Shown: positions 52,999 through 63,540, counted from the stretch's first letter. The stretch is DNA of 64,000 nt from QPIN01 sp965224575 (GCA_965224575.1 CBDCZQ010000006.1:1798001-1862000); one strand, 5' to 3'. Made by a program: numbers and translations. Notes: generated by a model not told the origin, from the letters alone.

Positions 52999-55900
52999 TT
53001 ATTTAGTTTTTTGATTTTTATCCTCATTCTTTAATGCCATTTTAGTCAATTCAGTACCCGCCATTTGCATCGCATGATTACGGTGAATTTGGTTATCATT
53101 AAAATCGTCAAACAAATAATACATATTATTAATAGCCTCATAATACCCTCTACCCATATGGCACATATCCAGACTTTGAATAAGTGAATGACGGAATTCG
53201 GTATGTAAATCAAAATCATCTATCTTTGGTAAGTTTAATTGATCATTAACGTTTTTTTGCTGGTTTAAATACCAATACAAATAAAAGCATTGCCCAGATT
53301 GCATGGGTGTGAAATGAAAAGGATGATTGTATTTTTTATTGATATGATAAAGCTCTTGTAACCAGGCACCAGTATTTTGGGTTGCTGTATCATCTTCTGA
53401 CAAATAGCCGCGAACCAAGCTACTATCAACTAAAGTTTTTAAAGCGTTTAATTGATTTAACACAGGGTATCGGTGGCGCTGAATAGAATAAATTAATTTT
53501 TTTTCAAAATATGTATATTTATTTATAAAGAATCTATTATGCGGAGGTTCTTCTTTTTTAGTCCATCTATCAATAATAGTACTTAGTTCATTCATATAAT
53601 GCTGAACTACATTTTCTGATATTGGATCAGAATGATTGTCTCTTAGAAAAAAAGATAAAGACATTCCAGTTGAACAAAGGGATGTTAAAGCAGAACTTGG
53701 AATCAGTTCACCAATCAAATAGGACTCTTCACTAGATGCAGCTCCATCAGAATTTTGATTTGTTTCAGAACGTGCAGAACGAAATAACTTGAGCAAATAA
53801 TCTGAATACCAAATTACTTTTTTCATCACTATAGGAACAATACAGAAACCTTGCCAATGTTGTTCAGTTTTTATTTTATTTGTAACAAAATTAAACCAAT
53901 ACCAGTTAAAATATTGTGCTATCACCTCTACGGTATGCATTGCTCCACGTGCAGCTGACTCTACATAACCGGCTCGTACCATATAGAAAGAACTGGCTAA
54001 TGCCAGATTTAGTGCTAGATCATATTTATGTATTAAATTTAAGGCTCCAAAGTTGTATCGTCCAATATAGTTGAGTTTAGCAAGCAAATTTAAAATACAT
54101 CTCTTATTTTCATTTCTATCTGAATCAAAAAAATATTTATCTAGCTGCTGAATAAGTGTTATCGCTGTTTGTTCAAAATCTTTTTGTTTATGTATGCTGT
54201 TTATATAAGTCTTAGGCGTTTTAAATAACTCTACGGGATCAATTTCTCCCAAGATACTTTCAGATAGATCACCAAGGCATTCTGCAACACTAAAACAGTA
54301 ATCCGTTGGGTATTGATTAGTCAAAAAAGCTTCTGTTAAAGTTTTAGCAATACTTTTTTCATTGAACTTAGTTCCTACACCTTTTCTAAAATACAGAGAA
54401 AGCTGGATTGCACTTTCCGAATAATAGTCTAGAGCACGGTTAATATAGGTTTTGTCTTCATAACCCTCTTGAACATGGTTAGCATTGGTTTTTTCCTTAG
54501 TTTTTTCCTTAGTTTTTTGCTTCGTAGTAGCAAGCCCTTTGTAAAAACATAATGCCCCAATCTTCTTTTTCCACTGTGCTTTAACAAATCCCATAAACTC
54601 TGGGTTAGTGACATCTTTATTAAGGATTTCTTCGTATTTTTTTATACCTTCGTCAAGTACAAAGTGAGAATTTCCGTTTGTATAAGAATTTTTTTCTAGT
54701 AACCAAGCATAAGCAAACAAGGGTTCAAATAGAAGACCTAGATATTCTAGAACGTAGGCGTGATCAGTAGATGAATTTTTTTGGGAAGGAGTAATGTTGA
54801 ACCAAGAATCAACTTTCTCTGATTCTTCTGTCGCAAAAGCCTGAATCATACATTCAGCAAAAGTAATATAACGTTCATAACGAATCAGCGCATGATTAAA
54901 ATTATGTTCTCGCTCGTAAGTCATTACGATTTGTAGAAACCATCGAAGAGTCATTGGTCCCCATTGTTGCAGTGCCAACAGAGCCTCTCTTCCTTCAAGT
55001 TTATTGGTATAAATTGCGTGGATTACTGATCTTTCATCGGCATCTTTGCCAACAGTATTACCTATATGCTCAGTTATCATTGGAAGTCGAGCATGGATGC
55101 AACGTCGGTAATATTGACGTGCAGTTTCGTATTCCTGGTAAAATTCATGCAATTCTCCCAGCATACTGAGAATATCTGTTTTATCACGATTATCACCTGA
55201 GTCTAATTGATCCTCTAAATGACTACGTAACGTTTGTGATTCATCCAGGGTAAAGTTAAAGGCAGCCATCTCTTCCTCTGAGTGGTGCGATAAATACTCA
55301 ATTTCGTTGGCAAAATACCCTCGAAATCGGTAGGTATACATGCCGTTGATAATACGGTGCAAATAACGGTCAGTATAATGTTCTACGAGTTCGTGCAATA
55401 ACATACGTAGATCATGCCCACGGTGCATATGCATCAGCTCGTCAATCAACTCCAGACTTTTCCATGAAAATGCTCGATCATGGAACTTAAACAAAAAGTC
55501 TGATAAATAAATTAATGCTGTAATGGTTTTGTCGTCCCGACCTCTAATTTTTTCTTCAAAACCTTTACTCAATTGACGATATACTCGGTCAATTAATTGT
55601 ATGCGCATAACTTTATGGTCTGGAAGATAAAGTACATCTTGACAATTAAAGCCTTCATCTCTCCCAACTTTATCATCAATAGCTCGGTCGGCACTCATAA
55701 CAAAACTGGCTAAAAGTTCATTTAAACGCTTGGGATTACCCGCACTACGGTATGCGAGAAAGTGTATAAAAGCACTGAGACGACCAAACTCGAAACCAGA
55801 ATTTAAGTTGCCTTCATTTAAATGTTTGCCATCAAAAGTATTGCGGATGGTTAAGGTATGCAGAGGAGTTTTTGCAGAATCAGGAAATCTTTTGTCCTTA

Positions 55901-58900
55901 ACAGCATCTTTCATCAAATTCTTTAGACGTTTGTATGAAACCTGGATAAAACCACGATTACGCTTATCCCATTCAGGTAAGCCAGTTAAAGGTGACCAGA
56001 TTCGTATAACCCCGTCTTCAAAACGCATTCTTGCCAAGTAATATTGCCAAACTAAATATTCTTCAATTCGGGTATGTAAAGAATGAGTATTTGGAGATTT
56101 ATTCGAACTTGATTCTTTTTCAGTATTGAACCAGTCAATATTAGCATCAGTAAGTAAGTAAGTAAGTAAGGACGGTAAGTAGATTTCGTCTGAAAAAATA
56201 CTGGTTAGTAGTGGTTGACGTCGTGCCTCGTCGGCTAACCAGTCATCATGTAATAATCTGCCACCCAGAAAAATATAACGTGCCTCAGAAGAGGTAATGA
56301 TTCGCTTCATATTTGATAATAAACCTTTCATAAGGTTGAGTCTATGCAACTCACTATCGTTACCATCTGCATCCCCTCTTTCACGCTGTGAATTCATATC
56401 GGTTGCTAACTTGTCAAGTTCGTCAAAAACGAAAGTGATTTCAATTGTTGGTGAATGTTTGCCAGATTGCAGAGGCATAAAATAAATTGGTCGAGAATGG
56501 CAAATTTTCTCAAGAACATTCATAAACTGTAATTCAACTAAGCGTGGGTCGAGTTTTTCACGCTCTGTACTCTTTTCATTCTCTTGATAAGATCCTGACA
56601 ATGCAGATGCAATACGAACAAAAATGGGGAAATCGCGATTACTTTTGGTTTTTGTGGTTGAAGTCAGTGCATGTAATAACTCATCAATTTTTTCGAGATT
56701 GATGCGATAGGGTGTTAATGTGAATGTCCGGTTTATTCTTCGAAATATATACAATATAAAGACAAAAAGAAAAAAATGGTATACACAAAAACTTATTTGA
56801 TTATCCTGAGTACAATCATTTTGATTGGCAGGAGTACACAAATAATAAGGCGTTCGAATATCGAATGGCCAGCTTAAAAAACCTGAATCGAGTAATGTAT
56901 CAGGATGCAAATGAATAGGTATCAATTCAAAATAAATAAGTGGCAAGATTGTCTCAGCATAAAACCCACCCAGTTCACAAAGTAATCTTGGTATTTTTGG
57001 TAAATTTTCGTATAGCCCATCTACTGTATCTTGGTTATTTTTACTTGGAGTTGATTTTTGACAATATTTATTTCTTAAAATTAAATTCTTTTTCTCTAAA
57101 AATGTTATTTTCTCGTCTTTGAATTGCAAGGTCGTTTTAAATTGCGGGATACCCACAACTTTAGTCTTATTCTCCTGTTGATTAGGATTAAATTGTTTAT
57201 CAGTTAGTTCAGCAATTAATACCATTGCTAAAAATAATCCGAAAATAGAACGCACCACAACACGAGGGCTACTTAATGAAACAAATTTCTCATAATATTG
57301 TTCGCGAATATCCAGTAGCATTGCGTGAATGACACTACGGTGATCAAGTTCTTCAAAACCCAGATTAATAGTGCTAACTAGAGTAGTGAGGTGCAAATGT
57401 TTAAAATAACCTATAAACGTTAATGCTTCAAAATTACGGCTACGTTCTCGTATGTTTGTTTGTCTTCGCATATGCAGTTGTACTTCATTTCGCGCTGTTT
57501 TTCTATTTTGACTATGATCACTTGTGAATTTTATTTGAGGGAGGCCACTATCTTTCAGGACAAAGTCATCATAGTAGCCTGGCCGGTTTTCTCCACCCAT
57601 AGATTGGTCTCGTCTTGTTTGAGCCGGGCGGATTATCCATTCATACTCAATCCAGAATACCAAAACTGTGATGATGATAATTAAGGTGATTAAGGCAATA
57701 TAAATTAAATCATTTTTGGTTGTAAGACCTACTTGTTGTGGGTTAAGAGAAAAAAAATCTAATAGTTGTGAGTTAAGAGCAAATAGACTAAGTAGAATAA
57801 AAAAAATTGCTTTTAATGATAATAGTGCAGTGGAATAAACATAGCGCTTTCGATAATTAGCGGCTTTTCCACTCTTAAGCTCTATTTTTCTAAAAAATTT
57901 AGCAATGATAAAAATCAACCCAAAACATGAAAATAGCAGGGGAACCCATCCCGATGAGCAGTTAAACTTTACCTCAAATTCAGTCATAAAGAATAATTTA
58001 GGCAAATAGGAAGCTATGAATGGTAAAGTCATGAATGGTAAAGTTATAAAAACTATTGCCACGCAACCAAACCACAGATAACTTTTTCTCAAAGCAGCTG
58101 AAATTTGAGCCCTTTTAATATGCTTAGGCTTTCGAAAAAGGCTAATAGCTCGGTTTAATGTTGCTAACCCAAGAAATATGGATGAAACAAAAAGATTACT
58201 AAAAAAAGTTGTCATCCCGATCCCGTCTGAACCATATCTGGAAACAGTAATAATTGAATCATAAAAAAAACTACAACTACCAGCTATTATTCCAACTAAA
58301 AAAAGAAAAAAACCACCTATCCGTTTGTTTTTTATATACTCCCAGAATAAGTTGGTAGCTTTATTCTCTTCCTTTTTGGTTATAGGTTTTTTAGGATTAA
58401 AAAAACCGATCAACTCATCGGGTAATTTATTTTTTATATTTTCCTTGAATAAGTTAATAACCTTATTGAAAATTTTTTCAGGATTAAATAAAAAAAAATC
58501 GATCAACTCACCAATGAAATACATTGAGGTTAGTGCAACTATGAATCGACTTAACATAACAGCAGGTACTTCACTTTTAAGTATTGGTATATGTATGAAG
58601 ACTAAAACTGTCAGTGATACGAAAGCAATACCCAAAAAATTAGCTGAAATATTAGGTATAGCTTTGAACAGAGTCTTAAAAATTTCTACAGCATGTAATA
58701 ATAGGTAACTCAAACTATATAATAATGGTAATATTAGTATCCAAAGGAAATGATTTCCTTTTTCAATTGCATTATCTAGTAGAGCTTTAAATAACCAACT
58801 ACCCAATACATAAGCAATTGCGCAAAACATACAAATACTTAATAACCAGATCCAAGAGCTGACGGTTCGGGCAATATCACTACGCCAGTAACGTTCTATT

Positions 58901-59151
58901 CGAGCCTTTTTATATTCATCTATACAGTAATTAACAAAACTGGTTTTACCCATGCCACGCCGTCCAGTGATAAGAATGGCTTTTTGTGTTCCTGCATTGG
59001 TAAGAAAGTCTATAAGTTTGGCTCGTGCTCCTTCACGCCCAACCATTGATTCATTACATGGGAATACGTCATCTGAACCTGATTCATATTTACCGAAAGG
59101 GATGGCTGTGCGTTGACTGCTAAAGTTGGTCTTACGATTTGATGATTTCAT
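52999..59151 (-). CDS. Giant membrane-spanning P-loop NTPase (KAP-like), function unknown
   Basis: 2050 residues. An N-terminal P-loop GRRGMGKTS (63-71) is followed by about ten hydrophobic helices (85-570) and another set near 655-675 and 790-810. Only then comes a Walker-B-like FVFDELDKL with Asp near 909, and a sensor-like segment EARYIFLGGRLLHDDW near 960. Insertion of transmembrane helices between Walker A and B is the hallmark of KAP NTPases (Kidins220/PifA family), but here the insert is some 800 residues. The C-terminal ~1000 residues are helical, with TPR-like stretches (ILSMLGELHEFYQEYETARQ). It stands alone between two operons. Sensor or phage-exclusion roles are guesses. Confidence 0.75.
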   Translation of the reverse strand: MKSSNRKTNFSSQRTAIPFGKYESGSDDVFPCNESMVGREGARAKLIDFLTNAGTQKAILITGRRGMGKTSFVNYCIDEYKKARIERYWRSDIARTVSSWIWLLSICMFCAIAYVLGSWLFKALLDNAIEKGNHFLWILILPLLYSLSYLLLHAVEIFKTLFKAIPNISANFLGIAFVSLTVLVFIHIPILKSEVPAVMLSRFIVALTSMYFIGELIDFFLFNPEKIFNKVINLFKENIKNKLPDELIGFFNPKKPITKKEENKATNLFWEYIKNKRIGGFFLFLVGIIAGSCSFFYDSIITVSRYGSDGIGMTTFFSNLFVSSIFLGLATLNRAISLFRKPKHIKRAQISAALRKSYLWFGCVAIVFITLPFMTLPFIASYLPKLFFMTEFEVKFNCSSGWVPLLFSCFGLIFIIAKFFRKIELKSGKAANYRKRYVYSTALLSLKAIFFILLSLFALNSQLLDFFSLNPQQVGLTTKNDLIYIALITLIIIITVLVFWIEYEWIIRPAQTRRDQSMGGENRPGYYDDFVLKDSGLPQIKFTSDHSQNRKTARNEVQLHMRRQTNIRERSRNFEALTFIGYFKHLHLTTLVSTINLGFEELDHRSVIHAMLLDIREQYYEKFVSLSSPRVVVRSIFGLFLAMVLIAELTDKQFNPNQQENKTKVVGIPQFKTTLQFKDEKITFLEKKNLILRNKYCQKSTPSKNNQDTVDGLYENLPKIPRLLCELGGFYAETILPLIYFELIPIHLHPDTLLDSGFLSWPFDIRTPYYLCTPANQNDCTQDNQISFCVYHFFLFVFILYIFRRINRTFTLTPYRINLEKIDELLHALTSTTKTKSNRDFPIFVRIASALSGSYQENEKSTEREKLDPRLVELQFMNVLEKICHSRPIYFMPLQSGKHSPTIEITFVFDELDKLATDMNSQRERGDADGNDSELHRLNLMKGLLSNMKRIITSSEARYIFLGGRLLHDDWLADEARRQPLLTSIFSDEIYLPSLLTYLLTDANIDWFNTEKESSSNKSPNTHSLHTRIEEYLVWQYYLARMRFEDGVIRIWSPLTGLPEWDKRNRGFIQVSYKRLKNLMKDAVKDKRFPDSAKTPLHTLTIRNTFDGKHLNEGNLNSGFEFGRLSAFIHFLAYRSAGNPKRLNELLASFVMSADRAIDDKVGRDEGFNCQDVLYLPDHKVMRIQLIDRVYRQLSKGFEEKIRGRDDKTITALIYLSDFLFKFHDRAFSWKSLELIDELMHMHRGHDLRMLLHELVEHYTDRYLHRIINGMYTYRFRGYFANEIEYLSHHSEEEMAAFNFTLDESQTLRSHLEDQLDSGDNRDKTDILSMLGELHEFYQEYETARQYYRRCIHARLPMITEHIGNTVGKDADERSVIHAIYTNKLEGREALLALQQWGPMTLRWFLQIVMTYEREHNFNHALIRYERYITFAECMIQAFATEESEKVDSWFNITPSQKNSSTDHAYVLEYLGLLFEPLFAYAWLLEKNSYTNGNSHFVLDEGIKKYEEILNKDVTNPEFMGFVKAQWKKKIGALCFYKGLATTKQKTKEKTKEKTNANHVQEGYEDKTYINRALDYYSESAIQLSLYFRKGVGTKFNEKSIAKTLTEAFLTNQYPTDYCFSVAECLGDLSESILGEIDPVELFKTPKTYINSIHKQKDFEQTAITLIQQLDKYFFDSDRNENKRCILNLLAKLNYIGRYNFGALNLIHKYDLALNLALASSFYMVRAGYVESAARGAMHTVEVIAQYFNWYWFNFVTNKIKTEQHWQGFCIVPIVMKKVIWYSDYLLKLFRSARSETNQNSDGAASSEESYLIGELIPSSALTSLCSTGMSLSFFLRDNHSDPISENVVQHYMNELSTIIDRWTKKEEPPHNRFFINKYTYFEKKLIYSIQRHRYPVLNQLNALKTLVDSSLVRGYLSEDDTATQNTGAWLQELYHINKKYNHPFHFTPMQSGQCFYLYWYLNQQKNVNDQLNLPKIDDFDLHTEFRHSLIQSLDMCHMGRGYYEAINNMYYLFDDFNDNQIHRNHAMQMAGTELTKMALKNEDKNQKTK
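56149..56170. repeat. Tetranucleotide (AGTA) simple repeat inside the giant NTPase gene
   Basis: 22 bp of uninterrupted AGTA units (about 5.5 copies) in the coding sequence at the LLTYLLTD segment (about residue 995). Because the unit is not a multiple of three, a gain or loss of one unit would shift the frame. Confidence 0.8.
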
Positions 59152-59651
59152 TTTTATTGTTTTTAGGTGAGGAAATCTGATAATTTATTGGGTGTACATC
59201 TTAGGTTTATCTAGCAGTTTTAAGAAAATAGTGGAATAGAAAAGTTATGTTGTTTTTGTATTTATATTACATTAAGTCATTGATATATAGTGCATGTCAA
59301 GTTTTACAAAATAATTTTTTAAAAATTAAATCAAAAAATAAGTCAGATTTAAATTTGTATAAACTCATGAATATTTTGGTAACGATTTAAAAGAAAGTAG
59401 AATATCAATCAATTTCATAACTACTCAGCGTATTATTGGAACACTCTTGTTCCCACGCAGAGCATCACTACCTTAAGTTAAGCATAAAACATTCGGAGGA
59501 GGGGCTTTAGTCCCTCCAAATACGGGGCTAAAGCCCCGTCTCCAAGGTGAGCTAGTTGTATAAACCTCTTAATTAATGGCATTGACCAGAGCATGGGAAC
59601 GAGGTGTTTTTACATTACACTGAATAGTTATTAAAATTTAATCAATAAAAA
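59152..59651. other. Intergenic region between NTPase and glc operon
   Basis: 500 bp separating divergent genes. It contains a palindromic repeat element (59439-59610). The left 280 bp is plain AT-rich DNA likely to carry the NTPase promoter. The glcD promoter would have to lie in or beyond the repeat. Confidence 0.5.
59439..59610. mobile_element. MITE-like element with GTTCCCACGC ends
   Basis: The left end ACACTCTTGTTCCCACGCAG and the reverse complement of the right end (ACACCTCGTTCCCATGCTC) match, giving ~19-bp imperfect terminal inverted repeats. Inside is a long hairpin GGGGCTTTAGTCCCTCC / ACGGGGCTAAAGCCCCGTC around 59500-59542. Non-coding. Elements of this GTTCCCACGC type are scattered in many aquatic bacterial genomes by general knowledge. 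Confidence 0.65.
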
Positions 59652-61142
59652 ATGATCCAGACATCAACAGAACATAATTTCCCAGCCGTAAATCTCCAGC
59701 AAATAGTCAATCAATTATTAAGCATTCTTCCGGTAGATTCTGTGTTACACCAACTGGAAGATTTAAGACCCTATGAGTGTGACGGTCTTTCTGCATACTG
59801 CCAATTGCCGTTAGTGGTTGCTCTGCCGGATTCCGTCGAACAGGTGCAAGAAATTTTATGCTTGTGCAATGAGATTGATTTACCCGTGGTTGCAAGAGGG
59901 GCTGGTACTGGGTTATCGGGTGGAGCGTTACCTTATCAAAAAGGGTTGCTACTCAGTCTGGCAAAATTCAGAAATATTATTGAAATAGATAAGGAGTTAC
60001 GAATCGCTAGAGTGCAGCCTGGCGTTCGTAATCTTGCGATTTCACAAGCTGTAGATTATCTAGATTTGTATTATGCTCCTGATCCTTCTTCCCAAATTGC
60101 GTGTACCATTGGTGGCAATGTTGCGGAAAATTCTGGTGGAGTACATTGTCTGAAATACGGTTTAACCGTACACAATATTCAGCAAATTAAAATAGTCACT
60201 ATAGAAGGTGATCTTATTACGATTGGCGGTGGAGGTTTGGATAGCCCTGGTTATGATTTATTGGCTTTGATGACGGGTTCCGAAGGCATGTTGGGGGTGA
60301 TTGTTGAAGTGACGGTAAAGCTTTTACCTAAACCCACCAGTGTACAGGTATTACTGGCTGCATTTGATGATGTAGTTAAAGCAGGCGAAGCTGTGGGGGA
60401 TATTATTTCTGCTGGTATTATTCCTGCCGGTCTTGAAATGATGGATCAATTGGTGATTAAAGCGGCTGAGGATTTTGTTCATGCTGGTTATCCAACCGAT
60501 GCCAAAGCTATTTTAATTTGTGAGGTTGATGGGGATGAAGCCGAGGTTTTGGGTCATACCCATAAGGTTCGCGATATTTTAAATAGGTGTGGTGCAACGG
60601 AAGTGCGCATCGCTAAAGATGAGCAAGAACGCATCAGTTTTTGGAAAGGTCGTAAAAATGCCTTTCCAGCAGTGGGACGTATTTCCCCAGATTATTACTG
60701 TATGGACGGTACTATCCCTCGTAAAAGTTTACCCCATGTTTTACAGACTATGTCCGATATGTCTAAAGAATTTAATTTAGCTGTCGCCAATGTTTTCCAT
60801 GCGGGCGATGGAAATCTCCATCCCCTAATTCTTTATGATGCAAGCAAATCTGGTGAGTTGGAAAAAGCGGAAGAATTTGGCGGAAAAATTTTGGAACTTT
60901 GTATCGAAGTAGGAGGCACTATTACCGGTGAACATGGTGTCGGTATGGAAAAGCTGAATCAAATGTGTGTGCAATTTAAAGCTAACGAGCTGAGTCAGTT
61001 TCATGCAGTGAAGGCCGCTTTTGATCCTAAAGGTTTATTAAATCCAGGTAAAGCGGTGCCAACATTACATCGCTGTGCAGAATTTGGTGCTATGCATGTA
61101 CATCACGGTGAACTTTCTCACCCTGAATTGGAACGGTTTTAA
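59652..61142 (+). CDS. glcD: Glycolate oxidase subunit GlcD
   Basis: 496-residue FAD-binding subunit that oxidises glycolate to glyoxylate. The PCMH-type FAD domain shows VARGAGTGLSGGALPYQKG, ADPSSQIACTIGGNVAENSGGVH-type segment and GSEGMLGVI. The C-terminal part has NVFHAGDGNLHPLI and GEHGVGMEKLNQM, the conserved His motif region. Full length. First gene of glcDEF; its stop TAA overlaps the glcE ATG by one base. Confidence 0.94.
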   Translation: MIQTSTEHNFPAVNLQQIVNQLLSILPVDSVLHQLEDLRPYECDGLSAYCQLPLVVALPDSVEQVQEILCLCNEIDLPVVARGAGTGLSGGALPYQKGLLLSLAKFRNIIEIDKELRIARVQPGVRNLAISQAVDYLDLYYAPDPSSQIACTIGGNVAENSGGVHCLKYGLTVHNIQQIKIVTIEGDLITIGGGGLDSPGYDLLALMTGSEGMLGVIVEVTVKLLPKPTSVQVLLAAFDDVVKAGEAVGDIISAGIIPAGLEMMDQLVIKAAEDFVHAGYPTDAKAILICEVDGDEAEVLGHTHKVRDILNRCGATEVRIAKDEQERISFWKGRKNAFPAVGRISPDYYCMDGTIPRKSLPHVLQTMSDMSKEFNLAVANVFHAGDGNLHPLILYDASKSGELEKAEEFGGKILELCIEVGGTITGEHGVGMEKLNQMCVQFKANELSQFHAVKAAFDPKGLLNPGKAVPTLHRCAEFGAMHVHHGELSHPELERF

Positions 61143-62209
61143 TGAATCAGCCAAGTGATATTAGTGACCAGTTGCAGGATAAAGTTAGGCAGGCAATAGA
61201 AACGGGTGACAGATTAATTATTAAAGCAGGCGGTACAAAAGATTTTTATGGGCGTAGCATATCGGGAAAAGAATTAAGTGTTGCCGAACATCAAGGCATT
61301 ATAAATTATGAACCGACTGAGCTAGTTATTACAGCACGGGCAGGCACAAAGTTAAAAATAATTGAGCAAATTTTGACAGAAAACAATCAAATGCTTGCTT
61401 TTGAACCCCCTACTTTTGGTAATAATGCTACATTAGGCGGCACAATTGCCTGTAATTTTTCTGGGCCCCGTAGAGCCTATAGTGGTGCAGCCAGGGACTC
61501 TGTATTGGGATCAAAAATTATCAATGGCAAAGCAGAGGTATTATCTTTTGGCGGTGAAGTAATGAAAAATGTGGCTGGTTATGATGTGTCTCGCTTAATG
61601 GCTGGCGCGATGGGAACATTAGGTGTTTTACTGGAAGTATCATTAAAAGTGATTCCTAAACCAGAGGCTGAAATAACATTTATGCAAAATATAAATATTG
61701 AAGATGCTTTAGAAAAACTTCATCAATGGGTAGCTCTTCCTTTGCCCATCAGTGCTAGTTGTTTTTATCAGAATGTTCTCTATATTCGATTATCTGGCTC
61801 GGAAAAATCTATCAGAACAGCGCAACAATCAATGGGTGGTGAAATATTAATTGAAGCTGAGAGTTTTTGGCATTCAGTTAAAGAACAAACGCATGATTTT
61901 TTCAAAAATGACCAATCTTTATGGCGGCTTTCTTTAGCATCTAACACGCCGAATTTACCTTTAGATGGTGACTCAATGTTTGAATGGGGTGGGGCATTGC
62001 GTTGGTTAAAAACAGATATGTCCCAAGATCAGATCCATAAAGCGAGAAATTCAATTAATGGGCATATCAGTCTGTTTAGAACATCAGGTAAACGAGATGA
62101 TATTTTTCAGCCTTTACCCAAACATTTATTACAATTACATAGTAAGCTAAAGCAAGCTTTTGACCCTCATGGTATTTTTAATATCGGTCGCATGTATCAA
62201 GAGTTTTAA
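61142..62209 (+). CDS. glcE: Glycolate oxidase subunit GlcE
   Basis: 355-residue second FAD-binding-type subunit of glycolate oxidase. Motifs include IIKAGGTKDFYGR, ITARAGTKLKIIEQIL, LAFEPPTFGNNATLGGTIACNFSGPRR, MKNVAGYDVSRLMAGAMGTLGVLLEVSLKV and a C-terminal FDPHGIFNIGRMY. Size is standard. Translationally coupled to glcD and followed closely by glcF. Confidence 0.93.
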   Translation: MNQPSDISDQLQDKVRQAIETGDRLIIKAGGTKDFYGRSISGKELSVAEHQGIINYEPTELVITARAGTKLKIIEQILTENNQMLAFEPPTFGNNATLGGTIACNFSGPRRAYSGAARDSVLGSKIINGKAEVLSFGGEVMKNVAGYDVSRLMAGAMGTLGVLLEVSLKVIPKPEAEITFMQNINIEDALEKLHQWVALPLPISASCFYQNVLYIRLSGSEKSIRTAQQSMGGEILIEAESFWHSVKEQTHDFFKNDQSLWRLSLASNTPNLPLDGDSMFEWGGALRWLKTDMSQDQIHKARNSINGHISLFRTSGKRDDIFQPLPKHLLQLHSKLKQAFDPHGIFNIGRMYQEF

Positions 62210-62219
62210 AAACTATTCT

Positions 62220-63437
62220 ATGCAAACTCAAACCACAGATCACTACCTAAGCACAGCAGAAGGACAAGAAGCAGATGAGATCATCCGTTCTTGCGTGCAT
62301 TGCGGGTTTTGCACTGCGACTTGCCCTACTTATCAGCTTTTAGGTGATGAATTAGATAGCCCTCGTGGTCGTATCTATTTGATCAAACAGATGTTAGAAG
62401 GCCAAAAGTTTAGCCAAAAAACGCAACAACATCTAGATCGTTGCCTCAGTTGCCGTTCTTGTGAAACCACTTGTCCTTCGGGTGTGCAATATGGTCGTTT
62501 GATTGATATAGGGCGTGAACTGGTTGATAAGCAAGTGTCACGTTTACTGCTTGATCGAATACAACGTTTTGTATTAAGAAAAATTCTTCCCTTTCCCAAT
62601 CGGTTTTCATTTTTACTTAAAACAGGGCAATTACTAAAACCACTTTTACCTGCCTTAATAAAACAGAAAATCCCTGATCAACAAAAAGTAATTTTTAAGC
62701 CGGAACAAAGCCTAAACCGAAAGATGTTAGTTCTACAAGGCTGCGCGCAATCAGTAGCAACACCCAATACAAATAATGCTACCGCGAATATTCTGCATAA
62801 ACTGGGTATAGAACTTATCGCTGCCAATAGGGCAGGGTGTTGTGGCGCAATCAGTCAACATTTATCCGCACCGCAAGAAGCATTAAATTTTATGCGCCGT
62901 AATATTGATGCCTGGTGGCCTATGATAGAACAGGGCGCAGAAGCTATAGTTATAACTGCCAGTGGTTGTGGTGTGATTGTTAAAGAATATGGTCATCTAC
63001 TAAAATACGATGTAGATTATGCAGATAAAGCACAAAAAATAAGCGAACTGGCAAAAGATATTAGTGAAATTTTAACGGAAGAAAATCTAGCAATAGAGCG
63101 GATTAACCTATCAACCAAGAAGATTGTATTTCAAAGTCCATGCACTCTACAACACGGACAACAACTAGATGGCGTGGTTGAATCTTTACTTAAACGTTGT
63201 GGGTTTATCCTTAAACCTATTGAAGATGCACATTTATGTTGTGGATCAGCAGGGACTTATTCCATTTTACAAAAAAAAATATCGCAACAACTTTTACAAA
63301 ATAAATTGACTGTTTTACAAAAACATAAACCAGAACTTATTGTTACTGCCAATATAGGTTGTCAGTTGTACTTACAAACGCAAGCAAATGTCCCTGTTAA
63401 ACACTGGATTGAGCTTTTGGATGAAAGTTTTATTTGA
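62220..63437 (+). CDS. glcF: Glycolate oxidase iron-sulfur subunit GlcF
   Basis: 405 residues from the ATG at 62220, 10 bp after glcE; a frame from 62160 would overlap glcE and adds nothing family-like. Two 4Fe-4S clusters are seen: CVHCGFCTATCPTY (Cys25, 28, 31, 35) and CLSCRSCETTCPSG. Two CCG-type domains follow, with RAGCCGAISQHLSA and HLCCGSAGTYSI. It passes electrons from GlcDE to the quinone pool. It ends the operon before a weak hairpin. Confidence 0.94.
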   Translation: MQTQTTDHYLSTAEGQEADEIIRSCVHCGFCTATCPTYQLLGDELDSPRGRIYLIKQMLEGQKFSQKTQQHLDRCLSCRSCETTCPSGVQYGRLIDIGRELVDKQVSRLLLDRIQRFVLRKILPFPNRFSFLLKTGQLLKPLLPALIKQKIPDQQKVIFKPEQSLNRKMLVLQGCAQSVATPNTNNATANILHKLGIELIAANRAGCCGAISQHLSAPQEALNFMRRNIDAWWPMIEQGAEAIVITASGCGVIVKEYGHLLKYDVDYADKAQKISELAKDISEILTEENLAIERINLSTKKIVFQSPCTLQHGQQLDGVVESLLKRCGFILKPIEDAHLCCGSAGTYSILQKKISQQLLQNKLTVLQKHKPELIVTANIGCQLYLQTQANVPVKHWIELLDESFI

Positions 63438-63515
63438 AAGGCTTCTTGTTTGTTTGGCGTATTTTATTTTAAACATGATCTCTAAGTGCTGGGGTTGTTC
63501 TTTTTAACAATATTT

Positions 63516-63540
63516 AGATAACTTTTATTTTTAGTTATCT
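63516..63540. terminator. Weak hairpin after glcF
   Basis: AGATAACT (63516-63523) and AGTTATCT (63533-63540) form a perfect 8-bp, A/T-rich stem followed by GTTTTCTTATTT. It is well placed to end the glc operon but weak. Confidence 0.45.

Noticed and set aside
56149..56170. CRISPR-like periodicity
   Set aside because: It is a simple tetranucleotide tract with no spacers; no CRISPR array or cas gene is in the window.
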